The notes beneath the pieces were generated by a model. That model ran no database searches, was not told the origin of the DNA, and worked only from the letters and a program-made list of their open reading frames with translations. The position numbers and the translations under genes are program-made. DNA of 64,000 nt from CAWGXG01 sp963826505 (GTDB taxonomy: Bacteria; Chloroflexota; Anaerolineae; Aggregatilineales; Aggregatilineaceae), in NCBI GenBank assembly GCA_963826505.1, contig CAWGXG010000005.1:310001-374000 (forward strand), given 5' to 3'. This document shows positions 19,013 through 27,446 of this stretch, in pieces (the first letter of the stretch is position 1; each line of letters starts with the position of its first letter).

Positions 19013-19756
19013 GATGTTTTCTCCTAAGGGCTAGTAGTCGATCGGAAAGAGTGTGACAGATAGGAAGTTAAGTACAAGTTTACAGGAGTCCGGACCAGTG
19101 TGCCCAGGCCAGAGCACATGCAAAATGTATTGCAGACGCGAGCGAGGTTTACCGGACGGCTGGCGGATACCACTCTCGGGCCAATTGAAACGAGCCTGCC
19201 AACGGGATCATCCTCCGGGAGTGTGCCAACTGGATAACCGAGGCAGTTTGTCCGATCGCGCTAACATTCGATCATGCCGACAAGACACAAGCTAGACGGT
19301 CAAAATCACCCTGCCTTCACCGAGATGGCGCGCCTGGAACAGATTATGTAGTGTGCCATCGAGACTATCGTCACCGGGTGCCTTACTCAGGCGTCGCTAG
19401 CTCGCATTACCAAGCGTGCAGGTATCAGCACAAGGTGTTTTCGAGTTCCGCCCAACCCCACACAATCTGAATACGCCATATAAATTGCATAATAATCCCC
19501 CAAAACTTATAATAAAATATAGTTGTCAGCATATTCTTTTCTGTTCTCATGTGCAGGAAATCCCAGAGAAAGAAGAATGGAAAAAGGGTGCTCGTCTCCG
19601 AAACCCGGGGACCATCTGGTTACAGTTTTTTCCTCTTCTGTGTTCCTCGACCCATTTCGATGATGCGAGTTTCGCAACTCAATGGAGTGAAAAACGTGTA
19701 GTTTCGTCCATCGGAGTCTTCAAGCAGACAGCATTTGAAGCGACAGGGGGGCATCC
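19013..19756. other. Long divergent intergenic region before the TIR-NACHT gene
   Basis: Non-coding as far as can be seen. Composition shifts from GC-rich to A/T-rich between 19440 and 19560, where the promoter at 19485-19513 lies. The leader from there to the GTG at 19757 would be about 235 bases long, unusual for this window. No structured RNA was recognised in it. Confidence 0.45.
19485..19513 (+). promoter_or_regulatory. Sigma70-type promoter for the TIR-NACHT gene
   Basis: TTGCAT at 19485-19490, a 17-base spacer and a perfect TATAAT at 19508-19513. It is the best match to consensus in this divergent region and points toward the TIR-NACHT gene. Confidence 0.65.
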
Positions 19757-21529
19757 GTGTCACGCGTGTTCATTAGCTACCGGCGTACTGAGCAGGCATT
19801 TGCCGAGAAACTTCGGGATCAACTGCGCGCATGGGGCTTTGATACCTGGATGGACATTGATCAAATCGCCAAAGGAAGTTATTGGCCTGATGAAATTGAC
19901 CGGGGGCTTAACGCGTGCGAATTCATCGTAGGCGTGATGTCGCCAAAGGCCATTGAATCTCGAAATGTGAAAAACGAGTGGGATTGGGCAATTGCTAATG
20001 GCAAGCGCCTGATATTATTGATGTACAAGAAGTGCAATATCCCCATGAATTATGTAAGTATAAATTACATTGACTTTCAGAACGCTGCCAAAAAGGATTT
20101 TGAGGCGCTCAGGGTGGCCCTGGAAACACCCCCGATTCCCCCATCGCAGCATGAGCCAAAGGTCGAAGAAGCGGATCAAAGTCCTCAGACGGTTCGATCT
20201 CAGGTTATTGATCAAGTTCAAACGAACTGGATTGAGGGCGTACTGGAAAATGCCGTGGGTATGGGTGAATTGGACTTAGCTATAGCTAATCAACCCCATG
20301 CAGTTTTGCGTCACACTGATTATGACGATTATGTGTTGCAGCCCGGCACCTCAATTCAAGCGGTTTTCGAAAAAGTTGGTGGGGAATTGCTGATTTTGGG
20401 CAATCCTGGATCGGGAAAGACGGTGGCCCTGTTACAACTGGCACGAGGTCTTCTCCACCGGGCACGTGAGGATGGCAGTGAGCCTATTCCAGTAGTGTTC
20501 AACCTATCGACTTGGACACCCATGATCACCGTCGTACAGAATGCTAAACCCAAAGAGGTATCTATATCCTTCGACGAATGGATTGTCGAATATACCAGTT
20601 CGATTTTCAGCCAGTTATCCGGCCCCATGGCCAGGGAATGGTTGGATAAGAACGCGTTCATTTTGTTGCTCGATGGTCTGGATGAAGTTGCTGAAGCCAA
20701 ACGGGATGACTGTATCCATGCCATCAATACGTTCCGCAAAAATCCAAGATACGAATCTGTCAGGATGGTCATTTGCAGTCGTATCCAGGAGTATGAGGAA
20801 CTGTCGACAAAGGTCTATTTACAGGCGGCCATTGTCCTGCAACCCCTCACTGATCAGCAAATCGATGCTCGTCTTCAGAGCGACGACCTTGACGAGTTAC
20901 GCGCGCTGCTTCGTGTCGATAACGTAATGCGCGAGATGGCACGAAGTGCATTCTTGCTGTTTCTTATGATGCGTGTCTATCGCAATGCCCACCCAGGAGA
21001 AATAAGGTGCGAGGGGCCACCTGAAGAGCGTATTCGACAGCTCTTAAGCCTTTATATCGAGTCCCGATTTAGAGAGCGGCATAGCTTATATTATAGGCCA
21101 CGAGAATCGCTGCATTATCTGACCTGGCTTGCCAGAAAGATGGCGGAACTGTCCATAACCATCTTTGATATTGGAGCGATCAATCACTTGTGGTTGCCTG
21201 AGGACAAGCGGGACACCTATTGGACAATCGCAATTGGTGCAGGAACTGTCGCGGGATTGGCATCCGGAGCAGTGTTGGCTGCTATCTTGCGAAACCCGGT
21301 GGGTGTCGTGATGGGCCAAGTAGGAAAGAGAGTGGGTGGCTATACAGGTTCAAAGTACATCATGAGGGAATTGCGTAAAGCGGGCAACATACCAGAGGAC
21401 TACGCGCACTTCTTGAATATCATGACTGAAATCGAACTCATGCGAAAGTCAGGTAATCAGTATATGTTTATTCATCGAACATTGCAGGAATACCTGGCCG
21501 CTCTAGAACGCAATGATGAGCAGCAATGA
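19757..21529 (+). CDS. TIR-NACHT STAND NTPase, probable immune-type effector
   Basis: 590 residues. The TIR domain (1-125: RVFISYRRTEQAFAEKLRDQ, then FIVGVMSPKAIES) includes Glu74 in VKNEWDWAIA, the likely NADase region. A NACHT NTPase follows at ~205-400, with Walker A GNPGSGKT (215-222), Walker B ILLLDGLDE (302-310) and MVICSRIQEY. A Gly/Ala-rich hydrophobic stretch at ~490-520 precedes the terminal FIHRTLQEYLAAL motif typical of NACHT proteins. No WD40, TPR or LRR sensor repeats are attached, so sensing must use the short C-terminus or a partner. Related TIR-STAND proteins act in anti-phage abortive infection; that role here is inference. GTG start with GGGGGG. Codon and base usage are more A/T-rich than neighbours, and an IS1 remnant follows, which suggests horizontal gain. 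Confidence 0.88.
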   Translation: MSRVFISYRRTEQAFAEKLRDQLRAWGFDTWMDIDQIAKGSYWPDEIDRGLNACEFIVGVMSPKAIESRNVKNEWDWAIANGKRLILLMYKKCNIPMNYVSINYIDFQNAAKKDFEALRVALETPPIPPSQHEPKVEEADQSPQTVRSQVIDQVQTNWIEGVLENAVGMGELDLAIANQPHAVLRHTDYDDYVLQPGTSIQAVFEKVGGELLILGNPGSGKTVALLQLARGLLHRAREDGSEPIPVVFNLSTWTPMITVVQNAKPKEVSISFDEWIVEYTSSIFSQLSGPMAREWLDKNAFILLLDGLDEVAEAKRDDCIHAINTFRKNPRYESVRMVICSRIQEYEELSTKVYLQAAIVLQPLTDQQIDARLQSDDLDELRALLRVDNVMREMARSAFLLFLMMRVYRNAHPGEIRCEGPPEERIRQLLSLYIESRFRERHSLYYRPRESLHYLTWLARKMAELSITIFDIGAINHLWLPEDKRDTYWTIAIGAGTVAGLASGAVLAAILRNPVGVVMGQVGKRVGGYTGSKYIMRELRKAGNIPEDYAHFLNIMTEIELMRKSGNQYMFIHRTLQEYLAALERNDEQQ

Positions 21530-21807
21530 TCTTCCGGAGTCCAATTGGAGAATGCATTCACCTCAAATTCAAGGTTGTGGATTTCTGTCCCGGCTGAATG
21601 CATATCCGTTCGTGATGCATTTGACTCTGTGAGTACGTGCCGTGGGGATCCCCCGATTGACGAAGTTCAGGGTACACACGCCGGTATTCTCGTGGTACTG
21701 AGGATACTTTCGGGGGCATGATGTCATCTCCCTGAAGCAATTGGTGACGACGCCCGTTTTCAGCGCGTCTTTATCCCGCCAGGCACGTTTGCTTACCAAG
21801 CTTAAAG
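21530..21807. other. Spacer between TIR-NACHT gene and IS1 remnant
   Basis: No gene recognised; weak minus-strand open frames lack similarity and ribosome-binding sites. Confidence 0.35.
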
Positions 21808-21996
21808 GGTAGTGGTGAACTGTTGACTGATACATGCTCGATCATAGTGATGAACGAATAGAGGAAGAGCGAACTGATGATAACGGTCGGACTTAGAAAA
21901 CGGCAGAGGCTTACGAACGAACCGGGCCAGTCGTTGGCGCAAAGTGTTGAACCAGCGCCGAATATGGTTGGTTTCGCTGCTGTCTTTGCCGACCGT
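21808..21996 (-). mobile_element. IS1-family insertion sequence remnant (transposase 3' end plus terminal repeat)
   Basis: On the minus strand, 21996-21808 encodes a fragment with TNHIRRWFNTLRQRLARFVR, then KPLPFSKSDRYH and FVHHYDR. These are the signature C-terminal blocks of IS1-family transposases (the DDE-type InsB part). The outer edge at 21808 begins GGTAGTGGTGAACTG with TTGACTGAT following, which resembles the IS1 terminal inverted repeat as I remember it. The 5' half of the transposase and the other end are missing, so the copy is dead. It lies 280 bases after the TIR-NACHT gene. Confidence 0.75.
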
Positions 21997-22083
21997 TTGG
22001 AACATCATGAATACGACCAACCGCCGAATGCGCCAGGACGGTGCTGCAATTCGGCGGTTTGCCAAATAGTTCGTTTCCCCGTG

Positions 22084-22512
22084 CTACTGGCGGGATTGCT
22101 CAAGGGAAGGAACAGCACCGATCTGTTGCATCAGACTTAACAAGTCGGGCATGCCCCATTGTTCGATGATTTTGCCATTGGCAAAACGGCAAACGATGAT
22201 CCCTGAGATGTCCATTGGTTTGCCGCTTGCGGGCACCCCCATAAACTCGCCTCGGTGGGTACCTCTGGCCCTGAAACGAGTCACGACACGATCGTCTTCA
22301 GCAACCTGATCCTCAACCGTTGAATACAGATCAGGAAAGCCAGTCCGCAACGACGTGACGAACTGCTTCATGCTGGCCGGTCCATGCAGATCGCCCATCG
22401 GCATATGACCGACGAAATCACTGGAAAAAACTTCGTCGGCAGCGTTGAGGTTGCCCTGTGTTTCTATCTCTTCAAAGATACGGCGTGCGATCGCTTTGTT
22501 TTGCTTTGACAT
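22084..22512 (-). CDS. SnoaL-like/ester cyclase family protein
   Basis: 142 residues of the NTF2-like SnoaL fold: KAIARRIFEEIETQGNLNAADE, FVGHMPMGDLHGPASMKQFV, FPDLYSTVEDQVAEDDRV and RFRARGTHRGEFMGVPASG, ending with a GKIIEQWGMPD strand. Members are cyclases, hydrolases or uncharacterised small-molecule binders, soluble and usually dimeric. ATG at 22512 has SD GAGG; the open frame extends upstream to 22680 but those residues are not family-like. Its promoter region carries the same activator-like box and TATGCT -10 at the same distance as the next gene upstream on the strand (22677-22967), so the two are probably co-regulated. Confidence 0.85.
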   Translation of the reverse strand: MSKQNKAIARRIFEEIETQGNLNAADEVFSSDFVGHMPMGDLHGPASMKQFVTSLRTGFPDLYSTVEDQVAEDDRVVTRFRARGTHRGEFMGVPASGKPMDISGIIVCRFANGKIIEQWGMPDLLSLMQQIGAVPSLEQSRQ

Positions 22513-22549
22513 TGTTATCCTCACTTTTTCCACATTTGCAACTGTCTTC

Positions 22550-22594
22550 AGCATAAGGGATTGAACGGAAGTTGACATGCCCCTAACGGGGTAT
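22550..22594 (-). promoter_or_regulatory. Promoter with activator-like box for the SnoaL-like gene
   Basis: Read on the minus strand, ATACCCCGTTAGGGGCATG (22594-22576) is followed 20 bases later by a -10 element TATGCT (22555-22550). The box contains the inverted repeat TACCCC-N4-GGGGCA and replaces a recognisable -35; its centre lies near -42 from the expected start, the class II activator position. The box is 64 bases from the ATG, exactly as for the neighbouring gene. Confidence 0.65.
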
Positions 22595-22676
22595 ATCACC
22601 GGGTTATAGTGAGTCATGGACGGGAGATTGGCGGGGCAGCGATGACTGAGATTGGGGCTCAGACGTTTCATTCCGG

Positions 22677-22967
22677 TCATTCAACCGCTTCTGGATATCC
22701 GGCCAAGAACTCGTAGCGCAAATACCAAAACAGCATCAATCCCGTCACAATGAGGTAAAAGGTGTGTAGCAGCCAGATCGGGCCCGGTGGCATGTTATAT
22801 ACATAGACAGAATAGAAAACGTTGCCGGTGTTTCCCAGCAGCAGATAACCCAGACTGTACGATTTAAGGTCCTTGGTCCGATAGGCTTTCAACACCATTG
22901 GCAGGGTGCTGAGAGCAAAGAGAATTGTCGCAATTGCACCTGCGGCGACGGGTAGCGTGATGTCCAT
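22677..22967 (-). CDS. Small PQ-loop/SemiSWEET-like membrane protein
   Basis: 96 residues with three hydrophobic helices: ITLPVAAGAIATILFALSTL, YLLLGNTGNVFYSVYVY and LLHTFYLIVTGLMLFWYL. STLPMVLKAYRTKDLKSYS matches the PQ-loop repeat of SemiSWEET half-transporters, with LP in place of PQ. Such proteins dimerise to move sugars or other small solutes passively across the inner membrane. ATG at 22967 follows GGGAGG. Its promoter box is shared with the SnoaL-like gene downstream, and it lies directly downstream of the MalT-like regulator gene. Confidence 0.75.
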   Translation of the reverse strand: MDITLPVAAGAIATILFALSTLPMVLKAYRTKDLKSYSLGYLLLGNTGNVFYSVYVYNMPPGPIWLLHTFYLIVTGLMLFWYLRYEFLAGYPEAVE

Positions 22968-23004
22968 TGCTGCCTCCCACTGAACTTCCTGGTTTGTTAA
23001 GACA

Positions 23005-23049
23005 AGCATAGGACGTGCCGCCCGCGGGGTCATGCCTCCAATGGGGTAT
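23005..23049 (-). promoter_or_regulatory. Promoter with activator-like box for the PQ-loop gene
   Basis: On the minus strand ATACCCCATTGGAGGCATG (23049-23031) is followed after 20 bases by TATGCT (23010-23005). It matches the box at 22576-22594 at 16 of 19 positions, with the same -10 hexamer, same internal spacing and same 64-base distance to the ATG, whereas the sequence around it differs. The MalT-like regulator encoded just upstream is the obvious candidate binder. Confidence 0.65.
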
Positions 23050-23101
23050 TCTGGCGGATTATTTTTTCGGGGAGTTGTGAGGAGCAAACAGGAAATGGCG
23101 A

Positions 23102-25769
23102 TCAGTCGAGCAAGCCCAGCCACCGGGCTTTGGCGGCGGCCTCGGTACGATTGCTCACGTTCAATTTGCCGTAGATATTAGCGGCATGTTTCTTGACCGT
23201 TTGCGGGGAAATGACCAGGTTCTCTGCAATCTCAGGATTGGTTAAGCCTGCAGCAACCAGTTGCAGGATTTCGTGTTCTCGCTCGGTCAGAGGTTCTGAC
23301 AACACTGAGTCAGACGTCGCCGGAGACCCCACCCCAGATGTAAAGGCAGCCAGCAGTGTTTCGACATAATGTGGCATCACGTCTCGTGATTGGGCTTCCT
23401 GTAATCAACCTCCCCATCGAAAGCCCGAGATCGACAAACAGACGCACATAACCTTCAGGTTCGGCCAAACGCAAGGCACGTTCCAGTCTGGTAAGTGCGT
23501 GAGTCTGTTCGCCCCGTTTCCAGTGCGCGAGTGCCTGCAGTGCCAGTGACTCAATGGTGATACCCATGCGACCTTCGTCGTCTGCCATCCGAAGCAAGTG
23601 ATCCAGCAGTGCCAGAGCGCGTTCCATCGAGACAGAATTCCCTTGAACGATCAATACGCGAGCCATTGCCAGTTGCGCGACCTCACTTTCGGGCCGTTCG
23701 TCAACCGCCGCGTCAAGCAACATCTTATCCGACCATTCGACGGCGACCCGGAGTCTGTCCTGTGCCAGCCATAACTCGAGCTGGAAACGCTCGAAGCGAC
23801 TCAACCAGTGGGCAAATTGGGCTGTTTCAACATGCGCGCGCGCTCGTTCCAGATAATTCTCTGCCGCGCTGAGATCACCTTCAGTGAGCCTTACCCGTCC
23901 TGCAATCAGGTAACCGGCAATCAGCGCTCGCACATCACCCCCCACTTCAGCATGTTCCAGACCACGCGATAAATGATCCCAGGCTTCGGTCAGTTCATTC
24001 CGCTCGTAGTGAAGCTCAGCCAAGCGAATATGTACCCAGCCAATGACGGGCAGCGGAACGTGGCCCCATTCCTTATTTTCTCGTATTGAAGCCAGCGCCC
24101 GGCTCCAATACCCCTCTGCCTCTCTCAGCCGTCCCTGTCTCAGAGCGAGATCAGCCAGAGCACCGAATATGTGCGCGGCCTGAACACGGAATGTCGGCGC
24201 ATGAGTGAAGTCGAGCAGCTTCAAATAAGAGGCTTGTGCTTTGTGCCACTGACCGTTACGGCGGTAGGTATCACCGAGAGCCCCATAAATACCGGCGCGA
24301 AAGTCGAGATCATCGGCGGGCAGGTCACGCAGCGCCATATCCGCAAACCCCTCGGCTCGCATCAGATTGTTTTTGAAGCAGGCAATGTTGCAGCGCATCG
24401 CCGCGACTCTGGCTCGCTGGTGACTGGTCTCTTTTTGCGTGGCAGGAGTGCGTTTTTCGATATCGTCCAACAACTGAGCGCAGGCATCAAACTGGCCGGT
24501 GACCAGCATAACGCCTGCCTGTGTGAAACCGATCATGGCATCGTGGGGATACCACGCTTCGGGAAGCACTTCGAGCCAACGCTGCACCACTGCAATCTCG
24601 CCGCCAAGAAGTTTGGCGACCACATACCGCTCAAGAATTTGGCTTACAAGATGGATATCTTTTGCATCCACTGCGTGATGGAAAGCTTGCTCTGGCAGAT
24701 CATGAGCCATATACCAGCGTGCAGCCCGGAGATGGAGGTCCAGCACTTCACCAGCATTGTGTTGCTTGAGACGCTCCAGCAGAAAATCACGAAACACTCC
24801 ATGAAAACGAAACCACTCACGTTTCTCATCCAATGGAACTAAAAACAGATTCTCGCGTTCAACCGTTTCCAGCATCACTTGTCCGTCTTCGCGTTCGGTG
24901 ACGGCATTGCACAGGGGTCCGCAGAGGCGATCCAGCACGCTGGTCTGGAGCACGAACTGTTGGATATCCTCCGGCAGGGGTGCAAGCACGTCTTCACTAA
25001 GGTAATCGGCAATGAAGCGATGCTTGCCGGTCACGACCAGTTGATCGGGAGCTACGCGACGCCGCTGTAAGCTCAAGGCTGCCAGTTGCAGCCCTGCAAT
25101 CCAGCCCTCAAGTTGGGTTTGCAGCGTCACTACGTCGTCGGAGGGCAGATCGAGTTCCATCAATTGATTTAAGAAACCCGCGGTTTCGTTCGGCAAAAAT
25201 CTCAAGTCTTCGCCACGAAATTCGAGCAGTTCACTACGCGCCCGGTAGCGGGCCAGCGGCAACGGTGGCTCAGCGCGCCCTGATATAACAAAATGCAACG
25301 TGGGAGGCGCATGGTCAAGCAGAAAAGTCACGGTTTCATGGATGCCCGCATCTTCAACCAGATGATAATCGTCGAGAACAAATACGAGGTGATCGGACAA
25401 AGAGTTGGCATAGTTGATCACCATCGTCATGACCGCTTCATAGGCGGGGAGTCTTGCCTCCAGCAGCGGCCCCAATTTGCTCTGCCTTATTTCCGGCTGC
25501 ACCACGTCCCAGGCTGCCAGCAGATACCGCAGGAATCGCTCGCGGTCGTTGTCTTCCTCGTCAATGGACAGCCAGGCAATTGGGTACTGACTCGTATGGG
25601 CCCATTGCGTAAGCAGGGTCGTCTTGCCATACCCTGCCGGAGCCGCAAAAAGGGTGAATTTTACGTGTGGAATATTCTGTTCGAGCGAGTCCAACAAGCG
25701 TTCACGGCGCAGAATGCGCACCGATAGCGGCGGAATCCGAAGCTTGGTTGTCAATAGAAAAGTACGCAT
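23102..25769 (-). pseudogene. MalT-type LuxR-family ATP-dependent transcriptional activator, frameshifted before the HTH
   Basis: About 820 residues start with MRTFLLTTKLRIPPLSVRIL and the STAND NTPase Walker A APAGYGKTTLLTQW, then AWLSIDEEDND and VFVLDDYHLV (Walker B), followed by a long TPR-like helical region. The body frame runs out after LFVDLGLSMGRLIT. The rest (EAQSRDVMPHYVETLLAAF, then LTEREHEILQLVAAGLTNPE and SPQTVKKHAANIYGKLNVSN) is one frame over and ends at 23102. Dropping one G at about 23398 restores the classical MalT layout. ATG at 25769 overlaps the MFS stop codon (TGATG), so the two genes are coupled. As sequenced it would lack DNA binding. Confidence 0.88.
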
Positions 25770-27001
25770 CAGCGGTTTCCGTTCGCCAGCCGAACGGCTG
25801 AATCTTGCTGGCGCAGCATGAGCATAGCCCAGATACCAACAAGCGGTCCCAGCGCCAGAAATGCGAATGCCCATTCCCAACCCACTACATGTTCGATTGC
25901 CGGGATGAAGCGAATTGTGACCAACGTAAGCAAGAATCCCAGGCTGGTTTGCAAGGTCAATGCCGTGCCAACGATTTTCTGATCGGCCAGTTCGCTGACA
26001 CAGGCGGAAAACTGCGCCGAATCAGCGACCACTGTAACGCCCCAAATTATGGCAACAAGTGCGAGGATCTGTGGGTTATGACCATACAGAAAACCAATGC
26101 TCAGGGCACATGTCCCGCTAATTCCGAGCGCAGTGATGATGGTCGTGGTACGACCTATACGATCGGCTACAATACCCGCGGTGAGACTGCCCAGACTGCC
26201 CGCCGCAATTACGGCAAAGGTGGTGGCGCTGGCCCACGTTTCCCCTACGCCAGATTGCTTGAAACTGGCTAACAGAAAAGCCTGCATCCACGCCCACATC
26301 GCGAAGAGTTCCCACATATGACCCAGGTAACCCAGATTAGCCAACACGATGTCCCGATCACGCAGGATATTGCGGAGATGAGAAAGGCTAAAACGGGGCG
26401 ACGGGCTGCGAAACGGCCCCTCCTTAACGAAGATCAGGGCAATTCCCGCACCAAGCAAGGCCAACCCCGCCGCGAGATACATCACCGGCTGCCATTTCCC
26501 AACCCCGCCTAACACATTAAGCAGGTGCGGTGAGGCTGATCCAATCGTCAGCGCACCAACCAGCACCCCGATACCGAATCCGCGATCCTCGCGTGTCCAG
26601 GTTGTCATAATCTTCATGCCAACCGGATACACACCTGCCAATACCATTCCAGTCAGGAAACGAAGGATGAGGGCCGGCATCAGGCTCGTGGCAACGAGGG
26701 GTATTAGCGCAGTGGCCAGAGCCGCGAGCAGTGCCGATCCGGCGAAAAACTGCCGCGCGGGGATTTTGTCCGCCAGGGTCAGCGCCGACGAACCGAAGGC
26801 CCCGACCACAAAACCAATCTGTACGGACATGGTGAGCCAGGATTTGCCTGAATCGCTTAAGTTCCACGCATCGGTCAGAGCGGGTACGACTGCCGACGCC
26901 GAAAACCAGACGGACATCGCAAGCAGTTCAGCCAATGAGAGTAAAAGCAGCGTGCGCCACTTGTCATTAAAGGCATTCCGTGGCGTGGTTGGTGAATACA
27001 T
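25769..27001 (-). CDS. MFS transporter, 12 TM
   Basis: 410 residues with 12 predicted helices. MSVWFSASAVVPALTDAWNL at the N-terminus, FAGSALLAALATALIPLVAT and RFLTGMVLAGVYPVGMKIMT (helix 4-5) fit cyanate/nitrate-like or general MFS permeases. ADRIGRTTTIIT after helix 8 is the A-type loop. Substrate unknown. ATG at 27001 has AAGGAA; a start at 27025 is possible. It is the first gene of a unit that continues with the MalT-type regulator through a TGATG overlap, so the regulator may control its own transport gene. Confidence 0.87.
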   Translation of the reverse strand: MYSPTTPRNAFNDKWRTLLLLSLAELLAMSVWFSASAVVPALTDAWNLSDSGKSWLTMSVQIGFVVGAFGSSALTLADKIPARQFFAGSALLAALATALIPLVATSLMPALILRFLTGMVLAGVYPVGMKIMTTWTREDRGFGIGVLVGALTIGSASPHLLNVLGGVGKWQPVMYLAAGLALLGAGIALIFVKEGPFRSPSPRFSLSHLRNILRDRDIVLANLGYLGHMWELFAMWAWMQAFLLASFKQSGVGETWASATTFAVIAAGSLGSLTAGIVADRIGRTTTIITALGISGTCALSIGFLYGHNPQILALVAIIWGVTVVADSAQFSACVSELADQKIVGTALTLQTSLGFLLTLVTIRFIPAIEHVVGWEWAFAFLALGPLVGIWAMLMLRQQDSAVRLANGNR

Positions 27002-27446
27002 CGAATTTCCTTGCTTAACAAACAACTACGGGTTATCGGACAGTGCTTAGATCTTAGCACAATCGGATGGGTTTCCTTACCAAAGGGATGACCTGACGCA
27101 TTTTCGCTGGGAATACAAGCGCGATCTCAGGTCAGGAACGGGCCTCAAGGGGGTTTTCATCACAGCAGGTTATTGTTGGGAAGGAGTTGGCCGAGAGACA
27201 TCGAACATCTGGCTGATCCAGCCTGCCGTTTGCTCACGCTCACGCCCCCCCCGACGGCATCGGCCAAACACGCCTCGCCATCTAAGCAGCGCAGCACGTG
27301 GCGGCACCTTTTCGAATGAACTGAATCTTGTGGAACAGGGGGCTATCCCGCCGACTGGGCAATCCCTGATGTGGCAGATTGGGATCATCCCCCGTTATGA
27401 TGGTCCAAGAGGGTGGGCACGCGCAGCCCTCGTTGCCCCTATGTTC
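27002..27446. other. Intergenic region without a recognised gene
   Basis: Contains the presumed promoter of the MFS/MalT-like unit on its left side. A 72-codon minus-strand open frame (27388-27170) has no recognisable similarity. Confidence 0.35.
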
